The translations under genes were made by a program, and so were the position numbers. The notes beneath the pieces are model-generated. The model was not told where the DNA came from. It was given only the letters and a program-made list of their open reading frames with translations, and made no database searches. A stretch of DNA of 64,000 nucleotides, taken from the NCBI GenBank assembly GCA_903813345.2, contig CAIIXF020000010.1:11276349-11340348 (forward strand). The letters run 5' to 3'. Below are positions 11,004 through 23,500 of the stretch, piece by piece. Numbering within the stretch: the stretch's first letter is position 1; each line of letters begins with the position of its first letter. The stretch is from Owenia fusiformis (taxonomy: Eukaryota; Annelida; Polychaeta; Sabellida; Oweniidae).

Positions 11004-12362
11004 ATATATTCGAAGTAAGCTTACATTTCACTATTTGATTTTTATGTCACCACTAGAAGCTCGAAGTGGTGGAATATTGTTATAGTCTCCTACTTTATGT
11101 AGACGGTGTTCAGCGGTCGGAATCTGTAACAAATGGCAGGTGGCGACATTTTGCATGTTAATGCCTTGTCGACTTATGTGCCGTTTCGAAGCCTCAATTT
11201 CGGCTACTCAGACAAATAATGCTTCTAACATCCTCCAGACGCAATGGTCCAGACATCGTCCAATCTCTGTTCTATTCTTTCCTTTCCACAGAGTGGATGG
11301 TGCCTGGAGTGACACGTTTGGAGAATGTGCTTCTTACCTAATTATATTGACTTCCTTTCAAAAGGTATTCCAATTTTCATTGATATTCAAAATGCAGTGC
11401 TCTGACAACTGACAAAGTACATTTCAAAACTAATCGTAATGATTTAACATGATTCAGATTGATATAGATTGGATCATTTTTATTACACAAACACTCATGT
11501 TTAAGTTCTGAAAGCGTTTTAAAGTTCATATTATAAGATATAGGGTGGTAAAAAAACTGGAAACCCTAACACCATTTTCCTAATATCTTTGTCATTTTAA
11601 GAAATAAATTTGCACATTAGTACATCAGTCAATTTCCAACCTGCCTACCTTATTTCATGACCATCAGATTGAAAGTCACAGTGTTATAGCACTTAAAAGA
11701 ACATAGTGTACATAGTGTTATGGTTGGTTGTAACAGGAACATGCAATGGAGAGTAAAAATGCGCATGATAATCTTCATTCTATTTACACTTGATTGAACC
11801 ACAATGAGAGGTAACGTTTTGATTCCCAAGATGGTCGGGAAAAGTATGGATTGAGGGTCTGGCTAATTTACAGTTATACCAGTTTTCACATTTTACGTGT
11901 ATTCAATTGTACAGTCCCCTTCAAATTGGCAACTTTTGAATCCTCCTCGGATATAGATATAAAGCCTGGTTATGACTTTGAATCTTTTCCACAATAAGTC
12001 GAAAATGACAAAGAAAAAGATCTTAAATTCAAAATAAATTAACAGGCTTCTATAATATCGTTCATTGGGGTTGTTAGTTATCAAACTTTTGGAGAGGAAT
12101 GCACTGAATGCAGTGGTGCAGAGATTCCAACTTTTTCTAATCATGTCATTAATTTTCTAATATAACATAGATATATATAATACAGTGAACTCGATCTTAA
12201 AACTTTCAAAACATGAAATGTGCAGTGTTGAAATTGCTAGTCAGATATGTACACTCTCTGGGTCATGGTTGAAATAGGCTTGGGGACAATGGTAGGTGAA
12301 TTCATGGACCAGGTAAGTAACAAGGAGGCTAAATTGTTCTAGACACAATACAATTAGCTACA
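11004..12362. other. Intergenic stretch between the LTR element and the IgGFc/FAMeT gene
   Basis: Holds the inverted short repeat at 11048-11168. The rest is AT-rich, without credible coding exons, and probably includes the 3' UTR of the minus-strand gene ending at 12363. Confidence 0.4.
11048..11168 (-). repeat. Dispersed short repeat (AAGGCATTAACAT family), copy 2, inverted
   Basis: Read on the minus strand it runs from CAAGGCATTAACATGC through CCATTTGTTACAGA and GAGACTATAACAATA to GTGGTGACATAAAA. Its outer modules GTCRCCACC and GGTGGTGAC are mutually inverted, which is MITE-like. Confidence 0.65.
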
Positions 12363-15300
12363 TTATACATTAGAAGCGCCATCTCCACCCGGCCATTCTA
12401 CATCGCCATCACAGTGTCTATCCCACACGACTACAAAGCCGATCTCCGGAACATCGATCTCTTTGCAGCACAGAGACTCAGCCGACACAAGCGTATGGAA
12501 CTCCTGTCCGCAGCGTCCCGGGTCATAATACACAACAACGCGGACGCCGGGAGGTGGTAGAGTCCTCAGATAGGCCTCGCATAACAACTGTCCAACTGTT
12601 CTCTGTCTCGTACCGACACCCCCTTCGACATCAATCAGGTTTGAAAATCCCCCCGGGTTCCAATATGATAACGCTTTTTCCGTACAGTCGATTCTACATC
12701 TGTCCATAACGTGTGCACAGCCGAAGCATTCTCCACCGTTTTGACCAGTAAGGTTATACAAAATGTCATCAATTTCGAAAAGGGTTTCACCAGGCTCTTT
12801 TTCACCAGCCGTAATGTTTGGCTCCACCGTGAAACGACAATGACAGCTGAAAATAATTAATACGATGGACCTCCAGATCATACAATCAATGTACAGTGTT
12901 CTCTAATGGGTAGAAATCACTATTATCTGACCACGGCACTGATCAACTCTTTCGCCCATCGTTCAGACAAAATGAGAGAACCCGGATATAAGTATCGCCC
13001 CGATTATACATTCCGATCCCTCTCAGTTATTGGGGTTTTTAAGGTTTGTAAGGCAAGGGATTAATTTGGAAACGCAATGCTGGTCAGTTATGTTCACGAA
13101 TACTAGTATGTTCCAAAGAATGAGTTGGCATACCTACATGAATAAGCTAGCTTACCGTTCTTGAAAGTCACCATATCGTGGTAAAGGTGACGTTGGACTT
13201 GGCGCAGATGGGTCAACGGTGGTAGTAAAATTAAGGGTCGGAGGGTCTGTGACTAGAATATAGAAGTTAAAATTTATTAAGACAGGCATGGTATAATCAT
13301 CAGCCTACAAGATTAGATAAGGCATTAACATTGTTTCAGACGCCGACAGGCAAACACCAACCGCCGATCATCGTCCATTAATATTTGGAGACGAGATGTT
13401 TTTGAATTAAAAAAATCGTTTTCCTAACCATCCTGTAGGGGCTTTGGGTTCAGTGATCTACTTATTGTATCAATATAGGTGTCTCTTGCACATACCTGCG
13501 GAGCAATCTTGATCTGGGTGAAGAAACCAATGACCGTCTGATATTGTATACGATCCAATACCAATGTACTTGAGATCAAGGGGATCCGTCGAGTCTGTAT
13601 ATGCCATAAGTTCGCGAACGCCTATACAGGTTCCCATACCAAGGGATAGCCGTACTCTGAAGTCACTCCCAGATCCGAAATTTTCCCATCTGATCCAGAA
13701 AGAAGCGAACTCGTCGCACGAGACAACTGTTGGTGTGTAAACCTGTACCAATCTAGGTCCGTTTTGTCCTCTTGCAATGAAGGAAAACCTAAAGCAAACG
13801 GAAATATGCAAGCGCAAGTGCCAAAAGATGAAGAACCAAAACACACTATTCAAAGAAACATAAGAGGGTAACCAATTATAAGGAAAACAAAACCCGAACC
13901 CCCAAAACTACGATCCAAGGCAAAGAGACACTGTGTGTATCACCCTTCCTCGACATCAAGGAAAAGTTATCACATCTTAAAATCCATTTATAGTAAGGTC
14001 AGTGAAAGAGCATCTTTACCAATCTCAGGACCTATCTGAAGCTCAGAACCCTGATATTGTGATTGAGTGAATCAATTGTTTATCCTGTATTATGCTGAGA
14101 ATATAGAGTGCGCCACCATATACATATGACTGGCAGGATTTGTGGTTTTAAACCGTAATGTCGATTGAATAATATAATGCATATTTAAAAGAAAATAGTT
14201 AGAAGTACACTAATGGCAAAAGATAATGAGATTTTAAATCTCGAAATAAATCTTCATATTTCCATTCAGAGTAGTTCAAGGCTAGTGAAATGTTCCTGAC
14301 CTATTGTCACCACCACTGATTTCTAGATGATACAGATTTCTGTAATCTCTGTCATTCATGTTAGGACTAAGGTATATCATAGCACCCCTACACGTTCTCA
14401 CGTCAAAGGTGACATAGTTTTCGGTGGAATTTCTGAGATTCCATTTACTTCCGATATAGTATACTTTGTAATCGTTTTTGGTGTAAAATTCAGGTTCTGG
14501 ATCAGCTGAAAATAGAATAAGTGCGCGTCAACTTTAATTTCAATTTAAAGGGTTTTTATTTGGTTGCATAAAGTCTCAGTCCCATTTGCTCTACGGCGGT
14601 CGTAGCGGACCGCAGCTTCAAAAATCGATATAGAAAATCTACATCGTACTTCTCTCGATTTTGGGAAGCTACGGTCGCCAACGGTTGCCGTAGATCAGAG
14701 GCCGTATGAGGGATAAGGAGGCCGCATGAGGCATAAGTAGCCCGAAATAGCCTGTACCTGTACATATTGTATTAGCACATGTCCTAAATAAAAATTTTAG
14801 AGCATAATTATCATTACTTCTGGGACGACACCCTGTATATGATACAAACGTGACTTACTAGTATTACCAGCTCCTTGTAGTGCCCGAGTACCCATGCCAG
14901 TCGGGAACCCATGGGCGTTGAGCCAGTGGCCATAAGAGAAGGCCGCAAATGTAGCATTTTTTGACCAATGAGTTATCTTCAAAGATCCATCATACCTGAG
15001 CAAATGGAAATAAAGAAAGGGATGTGAAATATGAAAAGAACTGGGTGTTGTTATTCTAATTAGTTTGCATTTGGAAAGCTAGAGGGAGAGAAACCGGGGA
15101 GAGAAACAAGAAACTACCAGAACGATGTTATATATAAAAAGGTGTGCAACAAAAACTCTTTATATATATTTTTTATTAAATCTGTTTTGTTGAATACTCG
15201 GGCCGGACATCATACCTTAACCCATCAACTATGGCAGCTGCGTAATTCGTCGACGGGATATTCTTCCACCCTGTTATGTACTCCCCGTTTAACATAAGCC

Positions 15301-16604
15301 CAGAGTAGCTGGAAACCACCGTCAGAAAGTTTGAGTAGTCTCTGTTAAACGTGTCCCTTTTAAATGTCGGAAACGTATGTTGGCCACTTGTGTATTGTCT
15401 CAAAGGTGGAACGATCATCATAAACGGACTGGTCCCGATGCGAGGGTTATCGACGTTGAATGCCCTGTTATATTGAACCAAAAGACATGGCTTTTCGCAC
15501 TCGATGAATAGGTAAGATTCATCCTAAAAGATAAAATCAAATATTTTTTATTTTTTCAAGTTTTATATTATCTGAAATCAGTAAAAATGTAAATAAAAAT
15601 AAAAGAGCTTTGGCACCAGGCAAAAATATGAATGTAAATACTGACCTGGCTATCAGGATTGACTCCCCAAAACTGCCCTTTTGATAGAACAGTAAACCTC
15701 GCCCCTTGTGAAGCACGATTATCATCTTCAGATGAAATAAGGCGGAATTGATTTCCATTTGGTCTTCCACCTATAGATCCTGTAACGAACTGATTGCCCC
15801 AGGCCTCCAATGGTGGGACTTGTTCAACCAATTGTCCACAGTTTGCAATACTCCATGGAATACGAGTACAATCTGATCCAGAGAGAACAGAGATAGGTTT
15901 ATCCGATAAAACCATAGAACCTGTGATATCGAACAAATAGCGTGTGTATTGATATGTCTGTCTTTGATTTAGATTTATAGATATAGCTTGTGAATTGTCA
16001 TAGCCCAAGCGTAACCTAGGTATGATCGTGACATTTGTGTCATCTTCAAAAGCTACGACGGCAATAGTTCCGTTTGCCTCTCTGGGGAGAAACCCAGCAA
16101 CGATGTATTCCTGTTTCAATTCTGATTTGGGGAGAGCGAGATAGGAATCTGATTTCCTGCCAACACTTGCGACAACGACGGTTACATCAGCACTAGCTGA
16201 AATTTGAATACCCTTATTCTCAATTGCATTGGCTCCCAGTCTCATGTCAGTACCCAGAACACGTCTGAATGTGTTGCTAGGGGTAACAACAACAGTCTGG
16301 TCAATTCCCGGTCCAATGATTCTCACGGAGGAAGATGCAGACTCGGTGTTGACGACGATTTCTGTGTAACCACGCGTGGAATTGTTATAGTCGGACTGAA
16401 AGGCGACCATAAACTCTCGCCCTTTGTTACTGCTCTCTGAAAAACGAATTAAAAATTGTTGTGAAAAATAATTGTACTGATCAGGACATATTACTTGTCA
16501 TGTTTGAATAAATATCAGCAGATTAAATGTGGAATATCATCAATACCTTGACCCGATGCACAAGCAGTGAAAATCCCACATATCAACAAAACTGACAGAT
16601 ACAT
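12363..16604 (-). CDS. Secreted protein with IgGFc-binding, FAMeT and Cys-rich domains
   Basis: Eight minus-strand exons in consistent phase give about 784 aa: 16547-16604, 15646-16436, 15216-15523, 14859-14995, 14301-14505, 13496-13770, 13156-13252 and 12363-12846 (stop TAA). Exon 1 encodes a signal peptide, MYLSVLLICGIFTACASG. Exons 2-3 match the N-terminal domain of IgGFc-binding proteins (GREFMVAFQSDY near the start, AWGNQFVTGSI and DDTNVTIIP further on). Exons 5-6 (residues about 432-591) resemble a farnesoic acid O-methyltransferase-like (FAMeT) domain, with Trp- and Gly-rich strands and LEISGGDN. Exon 7 is a Thr/Pro-rich linker. The last exon is a Cys-rich domain (ECFGCAHVMDRCRIDC) I do not recognise. 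No membrane segment was seen, so an extracellular, possibly mucosal or immune, role is inferred. Two donors 9 nt apart are possible for exon 4 (14859 or 14868). Confidence 0.82.
13320..13392 (+). repeat. Dispersed short repeat (AAGGCATTAACAT family), partial copy 3
   Basis: AAGGCATTAACATTGTTTCAGA followed by the CCGACAGGC...CCAACCGCCGA section and TTTGGAGACGAGA; the terminal part is missing. Intronic in the IgGFc/FAMeT gene. Confidence 0.5.
14566..14760. repeat. MITE of the CCTCAGTCACATTTG family, diverged copy
   Basis: Contains TCTCAGTCCCATTTGCTCT, CAAAAATCGATATAGAAAATC and CTCTCGATTTTGGGAAGC. The same blocks in the same order occur at 38827-39160. It lies in an intron of the IgGFc/FAMeT gene. 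Confidence 0.55.
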
Positions 16605-16706
16605 TGTTGTTTTTGTTCCCACCAGTACAAATTGTAACTTGTAGGGTCGGTCAGTCAGAAATCCTTAGCTCTTGAAGTCCGTTCTGTTTTAAACTGCAAA
16701 CTGTTT

Positions 16707-16714
16707 TATTTATA
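16707..16714 (-). promoter_or_regulatory. Candidate TATA box of the IgGFc/FAMeT gene
   Basis: TATAAATA on the minus strand, about 105 bp upstream of the start codon at 16604, with no other gene start nearby. The position would allow a short 5' UTR. Confidence 0.4.
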
Positions 16715-17319
16715 ATTTGTACTTTAGAAGTACACATATTTCGATGACACATCAGTTGTTAACTGGGCGTAATTTAAGATGTGTTGGTTTTAAGTTATCA
16801 GAAGGTTTTACACGAACTAATGTGTAAATTGTCAATACGTATTGTCATCTAGGTACAATTGATGTTTTCGGTTGATAGCAAGTACTTACAACGCCTAAAG
16901 TACATGATATCATAGTGATGGGCATGAGGTTATTTTGATCTAACTTGTCTCCTCCACGAGCTTTCTCTGCGGCGTTGTCTCTCCTTGTCGATCATAGTAT
17001 CAGTTATAAAAGTACAAAGGGAGGTCTCTGATGTTATCTGTGACAAAGTCAAAAATAAGGACGAGTTTCATGGGAATGGACAAGTATGAGGCAGGCGAGG
17101 CAATTACCTCATCAAATTAACAGAAATATGGCCAAGTATGAGATAGGCGAGGCAGAAATGTTTTTATATTCAAACGCTTTTTACAAGTAAAACTAAAGAA
17201 ATGAAGTCCAAATTACCTCTATAATCCTAAGTTTCCATTGCCTTATTTTTAAACAATTTCTTTGCCTCTTTAATATAGTGTGTGTAGTTAAAAGAAATTG
17301 ATAGCTTTTATATAAACTA

Positions 17320-17401
17320 GAAAATGGCAACTCCACGGAGTAGCAAATCCCAACGAACACTATATAAACTAGAAAAACAGCAACTCCACGGAGTAGCAAA
17401 T
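17320..17401. repeat. Short direct duplication at the left edge of a core-repeat element
   Basis: ACTCCACGGAGTAGCAAATC occurs twice about 55 bp apart, preceded in each case by TATAAACTAGAAAA. It abuts the element at 17401. Confidence 0.6.
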
Positions 17402-18361
17402 CCCACCGAACGGCAGTTGAGTTACCAAAGATTACGAAAATGAAAATGAAAAATGGCAGCCATTCTGAAGATCAGCCGCCATCTTAAATTTTTTTCTCGA
17501 ACAGAGCTACTGGCATCAGCATATAAAATTTGAACCAAATCTGTTCACTGGTATTTGACTTATCAAAGATTAAGTTTTTTCTTATAAAAAATGGCTACCA
17601 TTTTGAAATTAAGCCGCCATCTTGAAATAATTTTCTCGAACAGATCTACTGTGTCCCTAAGAATCATCATATAAAAAAGCCAAATCTGTTCACTGGTATT
17701 TGAGTTATCAAAGATTACGTTTTTTACGAAAAATGGCGTCCATTTTGAAATTCAGCCGCCGTCTTGAAAATTCTTTCTCGAACAGATCTCCTTTGTCCCT
17801 AGGCATCATCATATAAAATTTGAGCCAAATCCGTTCACTGGTATTTGAGTTATCAAAGATTACGTTTTTTACGAAAAATGGCCGCCATTTTAAATATCAA
17901 GCCGCCATCTTGAAAATTCTTTCTTGAACAGATCTATTGTGTCCCTAGGCATTATCATATAAAATTTGAGCCAAATCCGTTCACTGGTATTTGAGTTATC
18001 AAAGATTACGTTATTTTACGAAAAATGGCCGCCATTTTAAAATCTAGCCGCCATCTTTAAAATTTTTACTCGAACATATCTACTGTGTCCCTAGGCATCA
18101 GCATATAAAATTTGAACCAAATCCGCAAACTTGTATTTGAGTTATTAAAGATTACATTTTTTAAGAAAAATGGCGGCCATTTTGAATTCAGTGGCCATAT
18201 TGAAAATTCCTTCTCGAGCAGAGGTCCTACACCCATAAGGTATAAGCCTATAAAATTTGAATCAAATCCGTGAAACGGTATTTGAGTTATCACCCGGATA
18301 AACAGACGGACGGACAGACGGACGGCTTTCCTATATCCCTCTCGAGCTTCGTTCGGTGGGA
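17401..18361. mobile_element. Core-repeat element: six 145-bp units plus ACGG-type microsatellite and inverted ends
   Basis: Starts TCCCACCGAACG and ends CGTTCGGTGGGA, which are inverse complements. Inside, GGTATTTGAGTTATCAAAG recurs near 17551, 17696, 17841, 17987, 18133 and 18278, a 145-146 bp period. Each unit carries AAAATGGCCGCCATTTT-type blocks. The array runs into a GGACGGACAGACGGACGG microsatellite and a right end. This order (left end, core repeats, tetranucleotide microsatellite, right end) is what I recall for bivalve pearl-type elements, which are thought to be non-autonomous Helitron relatives. No transposase is encoded. Confidence 0.75.
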
Positions 18362-19112
18362 TAATCATCAATCTGTACAGTCACAATGTAATATTTACCA
18401 TCTACTCTTACCTTCAATAAATATTTTAATCATTGTAGTATCATGTAACAATGCTTTCAAGATAACTCTAATATGGCGAATTTCTGCTCTAGTCAGCCAT
18501 TTTGAATTTTCAGAGGCACAAATCAGAAAAACAATGCCATAATTGTGATCTACTCTGAAATACCTTCAATTTGAGTATAATATAGCCATACTTTTAAGAG
18601 ATCAGAAAATAATTGCGAAATCCCGTATTAGGCGGCCATTTTGAATTTTTTGATGCCCGAATCCGAAAAACACGATAATATTTGCAATCTACTCTAAATT
18701 GCCTTTCATTTGAGTATAATAAAGCTATACTTCAAAAACATCTCAAAATTAACGCAAATTCCTGTTTTTCCCAATCCCCATTTACGGCCCCTGGGGGTCA
18801 GGTCGAAATACCCGGGATATATGTGAAATAGATAGATTTTGCTAATATACTACCAAAATTTCAAATAATAATATTTATTATTTTGGTTTAAATGAAAAAC
18901 ATAAGATTTTTGCGAAAAATTCCCGCTATTTTTAAACTGGCGGCCATTTTGAAAAAAAAAATTTGCGTAAAATTATTAACCAATATACATCTTTCCACTA
19001 AATATGAAGAAAATCTGTCAACTAGTATTCAAGTTATCTTCCGGACAGACGGACTGACGGACTGACTGACGGACGGCTTCACTATATCCCTACAGAACTT
19101 CGTTCGTTGGGA
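18362..19112. mobile_element. Second, more diverged core-repeat element
   Basis: Two or more decayed units sharing GGCGGCCATTTTGAATTTT and TTTGAGTATAATA blocks at about 150-bp spacing, then a GACGGACTGACGGACTGAC microsatellite and a right end AACTTCGTTCGTTGGGATAA. These match the end of the preceding element. The left boundary is unclear. Confidence 0.6.
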
Positions 19113-20579
19113 TAATAAAAGGTACTTTTATATACTGTATACTGTATACGGTCACACCCCATTCTCCTATACGTCGTAGCACCGGAAGTTTACGACATTA
19201 CCCAGCATTTTCCCCAAGAGATTTGTAAGTACTCATTTATTTCGACGTTTTGGCAGAATATAGTCCTTTCCCTTTCGTAGAAACATTGACCATACCATGC
19301 AGATATACATTTAGTATCACTACGTCTCGACATTGCGCCCGAACACGGTCTAGAACTTCACAAACATTCTAGAAAGCACGACAATTTCTTGAAAAATAAA
19401 GACAATTTTTCACGAAAATCATCATAGTTTCTACAATTTTAGCCCTATCATCTTGAAACATTGATAAGATTAACAATACAATTTTTACATATCATCCGGA
19501 CACTTCTGTTTCCCAAATTAATGAAAGAATTCTGAGAAATTAACTTTTCTTTGAAAGTATATGACTAAAGGAGGTATACGACGTTGAGGGAATTGGATAT
19601 CTACAATGAAATGTCAAAAGGTCAGAGTCCCGTAGCTAGACGAGTAAAGTAATTATGATTCAAAGTGCAAAATATAGAAAGCTTGCTTGGTTGACCTAAT
19701 TCTGCCTTTATCATACGCAGCTGCAACTTATTGGACAAAAGACATTCATTTATTTATTATGACAAGTATGAAGTGATATTTATTGAATAAAGATGACTTT
19801 TATGAAGTGGTGATACAATGCTTTCTTGTATAAAAACATGCAGTATAAAACAACAGAGATCTAGATCCCATTTGAGATACATGGAATATCAAACGTTTCA
19901 TATTTTGAAAATATACTCATATTTGTTTAGTTCACAAAAATATTTTACCATATTGAATGAACAGGAACTTTATAGCATGGAATGAGTATGTCGTGTAATA
20001 ATGTTCATCTGGTCAGTCGATAACTGAGTTCATGGTACATTTGATAAATCAATCATCTTTGGCAATGACCCATTTTCTTAATATAAAAATATTTGTGCAA
20101 TCAATGTCCTTTTTTACTGCATCTCTATATATCATTCACACTCACAAAATCCAGTTCCAAAGTTCCCTCGGTTCATCTTTAACAATTCTTACAAGAAACC
20201 AAGTCAAAATATTGCCTTTTCCACACAAAACTAATCACATTTGGGATGAGAGGATTTGACCCAGATCACTTGAGAAAAAAATGCTTTTTACAATATTTTC
20301 CTTCTGTGATAATATAATATTAATCATTTTGTATGCAATAGCAGGTTAAATAGCAGTATGTAGATGAATTCTTAACACTGAAAACATTTACACTTGCAGA
20401 CGGGGGGGGGGGGGAGTGGGCATCTAGAGTTACGCATAACTAGTTTTGTGCAGAATTGATATTACTGTAATATTTTGAAACTAAAGTTTACAAGAACGAT
20501 AAAGTATAATTTGTTGAGGTAAACTTGTGAAATCTGGTAAATTGTAAGTATTTGCATTGCTCTGTATGGTGATCTTGTT
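19113..20579. other. Intergenic stretch
   Basis: No gene recognised. A GTAAGT donor-like site near 19226 follows a somewhat GC-richer stretch and could end a noncoding exon, but nothing supports this further. A run of 13 G lies near 20403. Confidence 0.35.
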
Positions 20580-23500
20580 CTATCGTTTCTTCTGCTTGAC
20601 TGGAGTGGCACTGACAACTGGAGCGTATATGTTCTGCGAGATACGGTTGATGTAGTATAAGGCAACCATTGAGAATATAAAACTGAAAGTAGAAATATAA
20701 ATATTCTCATTAATCTGTATAAATAAATGCATCCATCTTGGTTGTACTTTGGATATATTGACTGAGTTTACAGTATTTTTGTTCAGACTGGATAAAACCA
20801 TCTACACACCAATTTTTCACATCATATTTTGTGGTTTTATTTTGGACCACCAATAGATGAACGAATAATAAAAAATTGGTAGGAACATATATATTGTATT
20901 GAGAGTTAAGAGATGATTTACTAAAACATTTCCCATTCAATCAAAAGCTAATGGATATTCTAATAATAAGCTAAGTGGCTCACGAGTCATCTCTTTAATA
21001 ATTTTTTTTATTTATGTCCTTGTATTCTAGTTCTTGTTAATTTTCAATGTGCCACATAAACTTTATTCTTATGTCTTCAAATACATAACAGGAAGAAATA
21101 CATGTCCCATGGTACTTATTACTTAACATATTATCATAGACATTACTAAGTTAGAAGGAATTGTATACTAACCATGTTGTCACACAGACCCTATGTACCA
21201 GCCCTGATGCAAACAAGGCAACAGCTAGGCAGAATATAACTGAAAATAATTTAACAAAATTTCAAAGTCTGATTATTCACATTACATACATTGTACAATT
21301 ACTAATATAGAACAAATTAAATGTGTGTTTCTCTAGTCTTGTATCAACCTCTTCCCATACAAAAGTAACAAAACAAGGCATTAATATGGCAAATGTCACT
21401 CTACAAGTTATTGTTAATAGTTAACAGTACAACAACTGGTTTACAGAGTGCTGACAGTTTATACTGAACATTTAGGACAGTCACAAAAAATGGTGGCTAT
21501 AAAAACCATGTAAGTCATCACTTTGAGTTGGATAACATAGTCCAGGATATCAGTATAAATTCTTCAATACTTCAATTCAAGAATTCCAAATGGTCTAAAA
21601 AATAATGCAATATAAATATATAACTTGGACGGTACGTTATAAAACTTGTGAAACTCACCTTCAGGAAAAAGTTTAGCTTGGAATCCACTTCCAAATAATG
21701 TACTTTCTAGATTACCTACTGCCTGGTTATGTGTTAAGGACCATATACAAGAAACAATTTACAAATATATTTCATACTATTAGTTAGTTACAGAAATGGT
21801 ATTTCGAAAAACAGTTAAGATCTGCACTTTAACCCAAACCGTTTCTGGTAGAAAAGAAAAATCGTACCTTCGACGTTCCGACATTTTGTTACAGAAATGA
21901 ACCGTTTCGGTAACCAGCGCAATTGAGCAGATGAGGGTGATGAACTTTGAGCAAACTGATGTTTTCATCGTTTCAGAAAGATCTGGTCAAGTTTCTAGAT
22001 ATCTTTTATATGTAAATGTCTGTAATAAAAGGTAGTATGCAGTATAACGTCCTTAAACAATTTGACACCATCTGAGTGAAAAATTGTTGTTTTCTTGTGG
22101 AGTTAGAGGCTAAAATTGACACCAAGGGTGTCATGAGCAACCAAAAAATTGTTCACTGTGGATTTCCAAATTGTGGAAAATGAAGGGAAGTTTGAACTTT
22201 GACACCTTCAAAAGAGGTACATAATACAAGTATATTGCAAAATTCAGCAATAATATTTTTACAGTTTTAATTAATTATTAATTGTGTATTACTCTTAAAT
22301 AAATTTATGATGATTCAATCAAGCATATTGAGTGCAGCCTAATGACTGCAATATGGAGGGAAATTTGGGAATTTTCATTTTTTGATTTCTGGTCGCTCAC
22401 GGACCCCCCTGGTGTCAATTTTAGTCTCTAACTTCACAAGAAAACAAAGATTTTTCAATTGGATGGTGTCATTTTGTTAGGAAATGATTAATCTTTAAAA
22501 TGATATATATTACATGGCATGGTTTAAACATATATCATATTAGGCCCATATTTGTTTTTTTGGCCCACCACATATATATTTCAATCAAAAGGATACAGTG
22601 AGAAGAAGTATGAAAAGGCCACTGCCAAGGAAGCCTCCAAGAATGGTGAGCAACTCTGTTGATCCTAGCTGGTTTCTGTACACCTGCATGCCAGCAAATG
22701 TAATCACTGTTAGGATACTGGAGACTGTGAACGATACACCACTCGATAAAGCTGCAATGCAAAACAAAATTGTGAACCTACAGAGAGCAAAATGTGGGTG
22801 CCTTCTATGAACTTCAAATTTTTTCTTAGTACTCTACAGTAACTCTTGCCAGTTGCTCAATGTAGAAGAATTAGTAAAAATGAGTAAGAAATGTGGATCT
22901 TTGCCGAAATAACCCCATGGTCAAAGTAGCCCCAAGACGAAGTAACCTGTACGGCAATGTTTGTTGCATTTCTCCTAAACGACCAGGAAGTTTTTGAATC
23001 ATAGGCCCTGGAACACTGAAAAATCGAGTCATATATACAAAGTAAAGAGATCTCTTTACTGGCCTTTATTTGGTGTATTTTGACTCAATTTTTATACATG
23101 TTCCCGGGCCTATGTTTTGAATAGGACGACATGATCTGAACGGATGCTAGGATTCGATCACAGAGAGCTTGTTATATATTATCCCGTGCCAGGACTATAG
23201 TCTGTCCCCTCAGTTTTATGCGATTACGCGCCCGCAGCATAATTCCGCATATTTTACCTTTGCCCGCATAATCCACACACAAGCGCATAAAGTTGCATAA
23301 AAGACAAAAATCCCCACTTACTTGCAAAAAATGCCAACTCGGCCATTGATTTATAGATTAACCTGGAATGAATATGCGTTACTTGAACAGTTCCTTATCA
23401 AAATAATGACAAAATTAAAAGAAATCATAGTTCTACGTTCAAAACTTTTTAGCGGAAGCTCAGCGATGGGGTGTATTTTGCGGACAACGATCCGGATCCG

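Noticed and set aside
21780-21968. Minus-strand ORF starting MKTSVCSKFITLICSIALV, signal-peptide-like
   Set aside because: It lies in a KRTCAP2 intron. A donor-like GT follows MSERR, but no partner exon was found, so it is not annotated as a gene.
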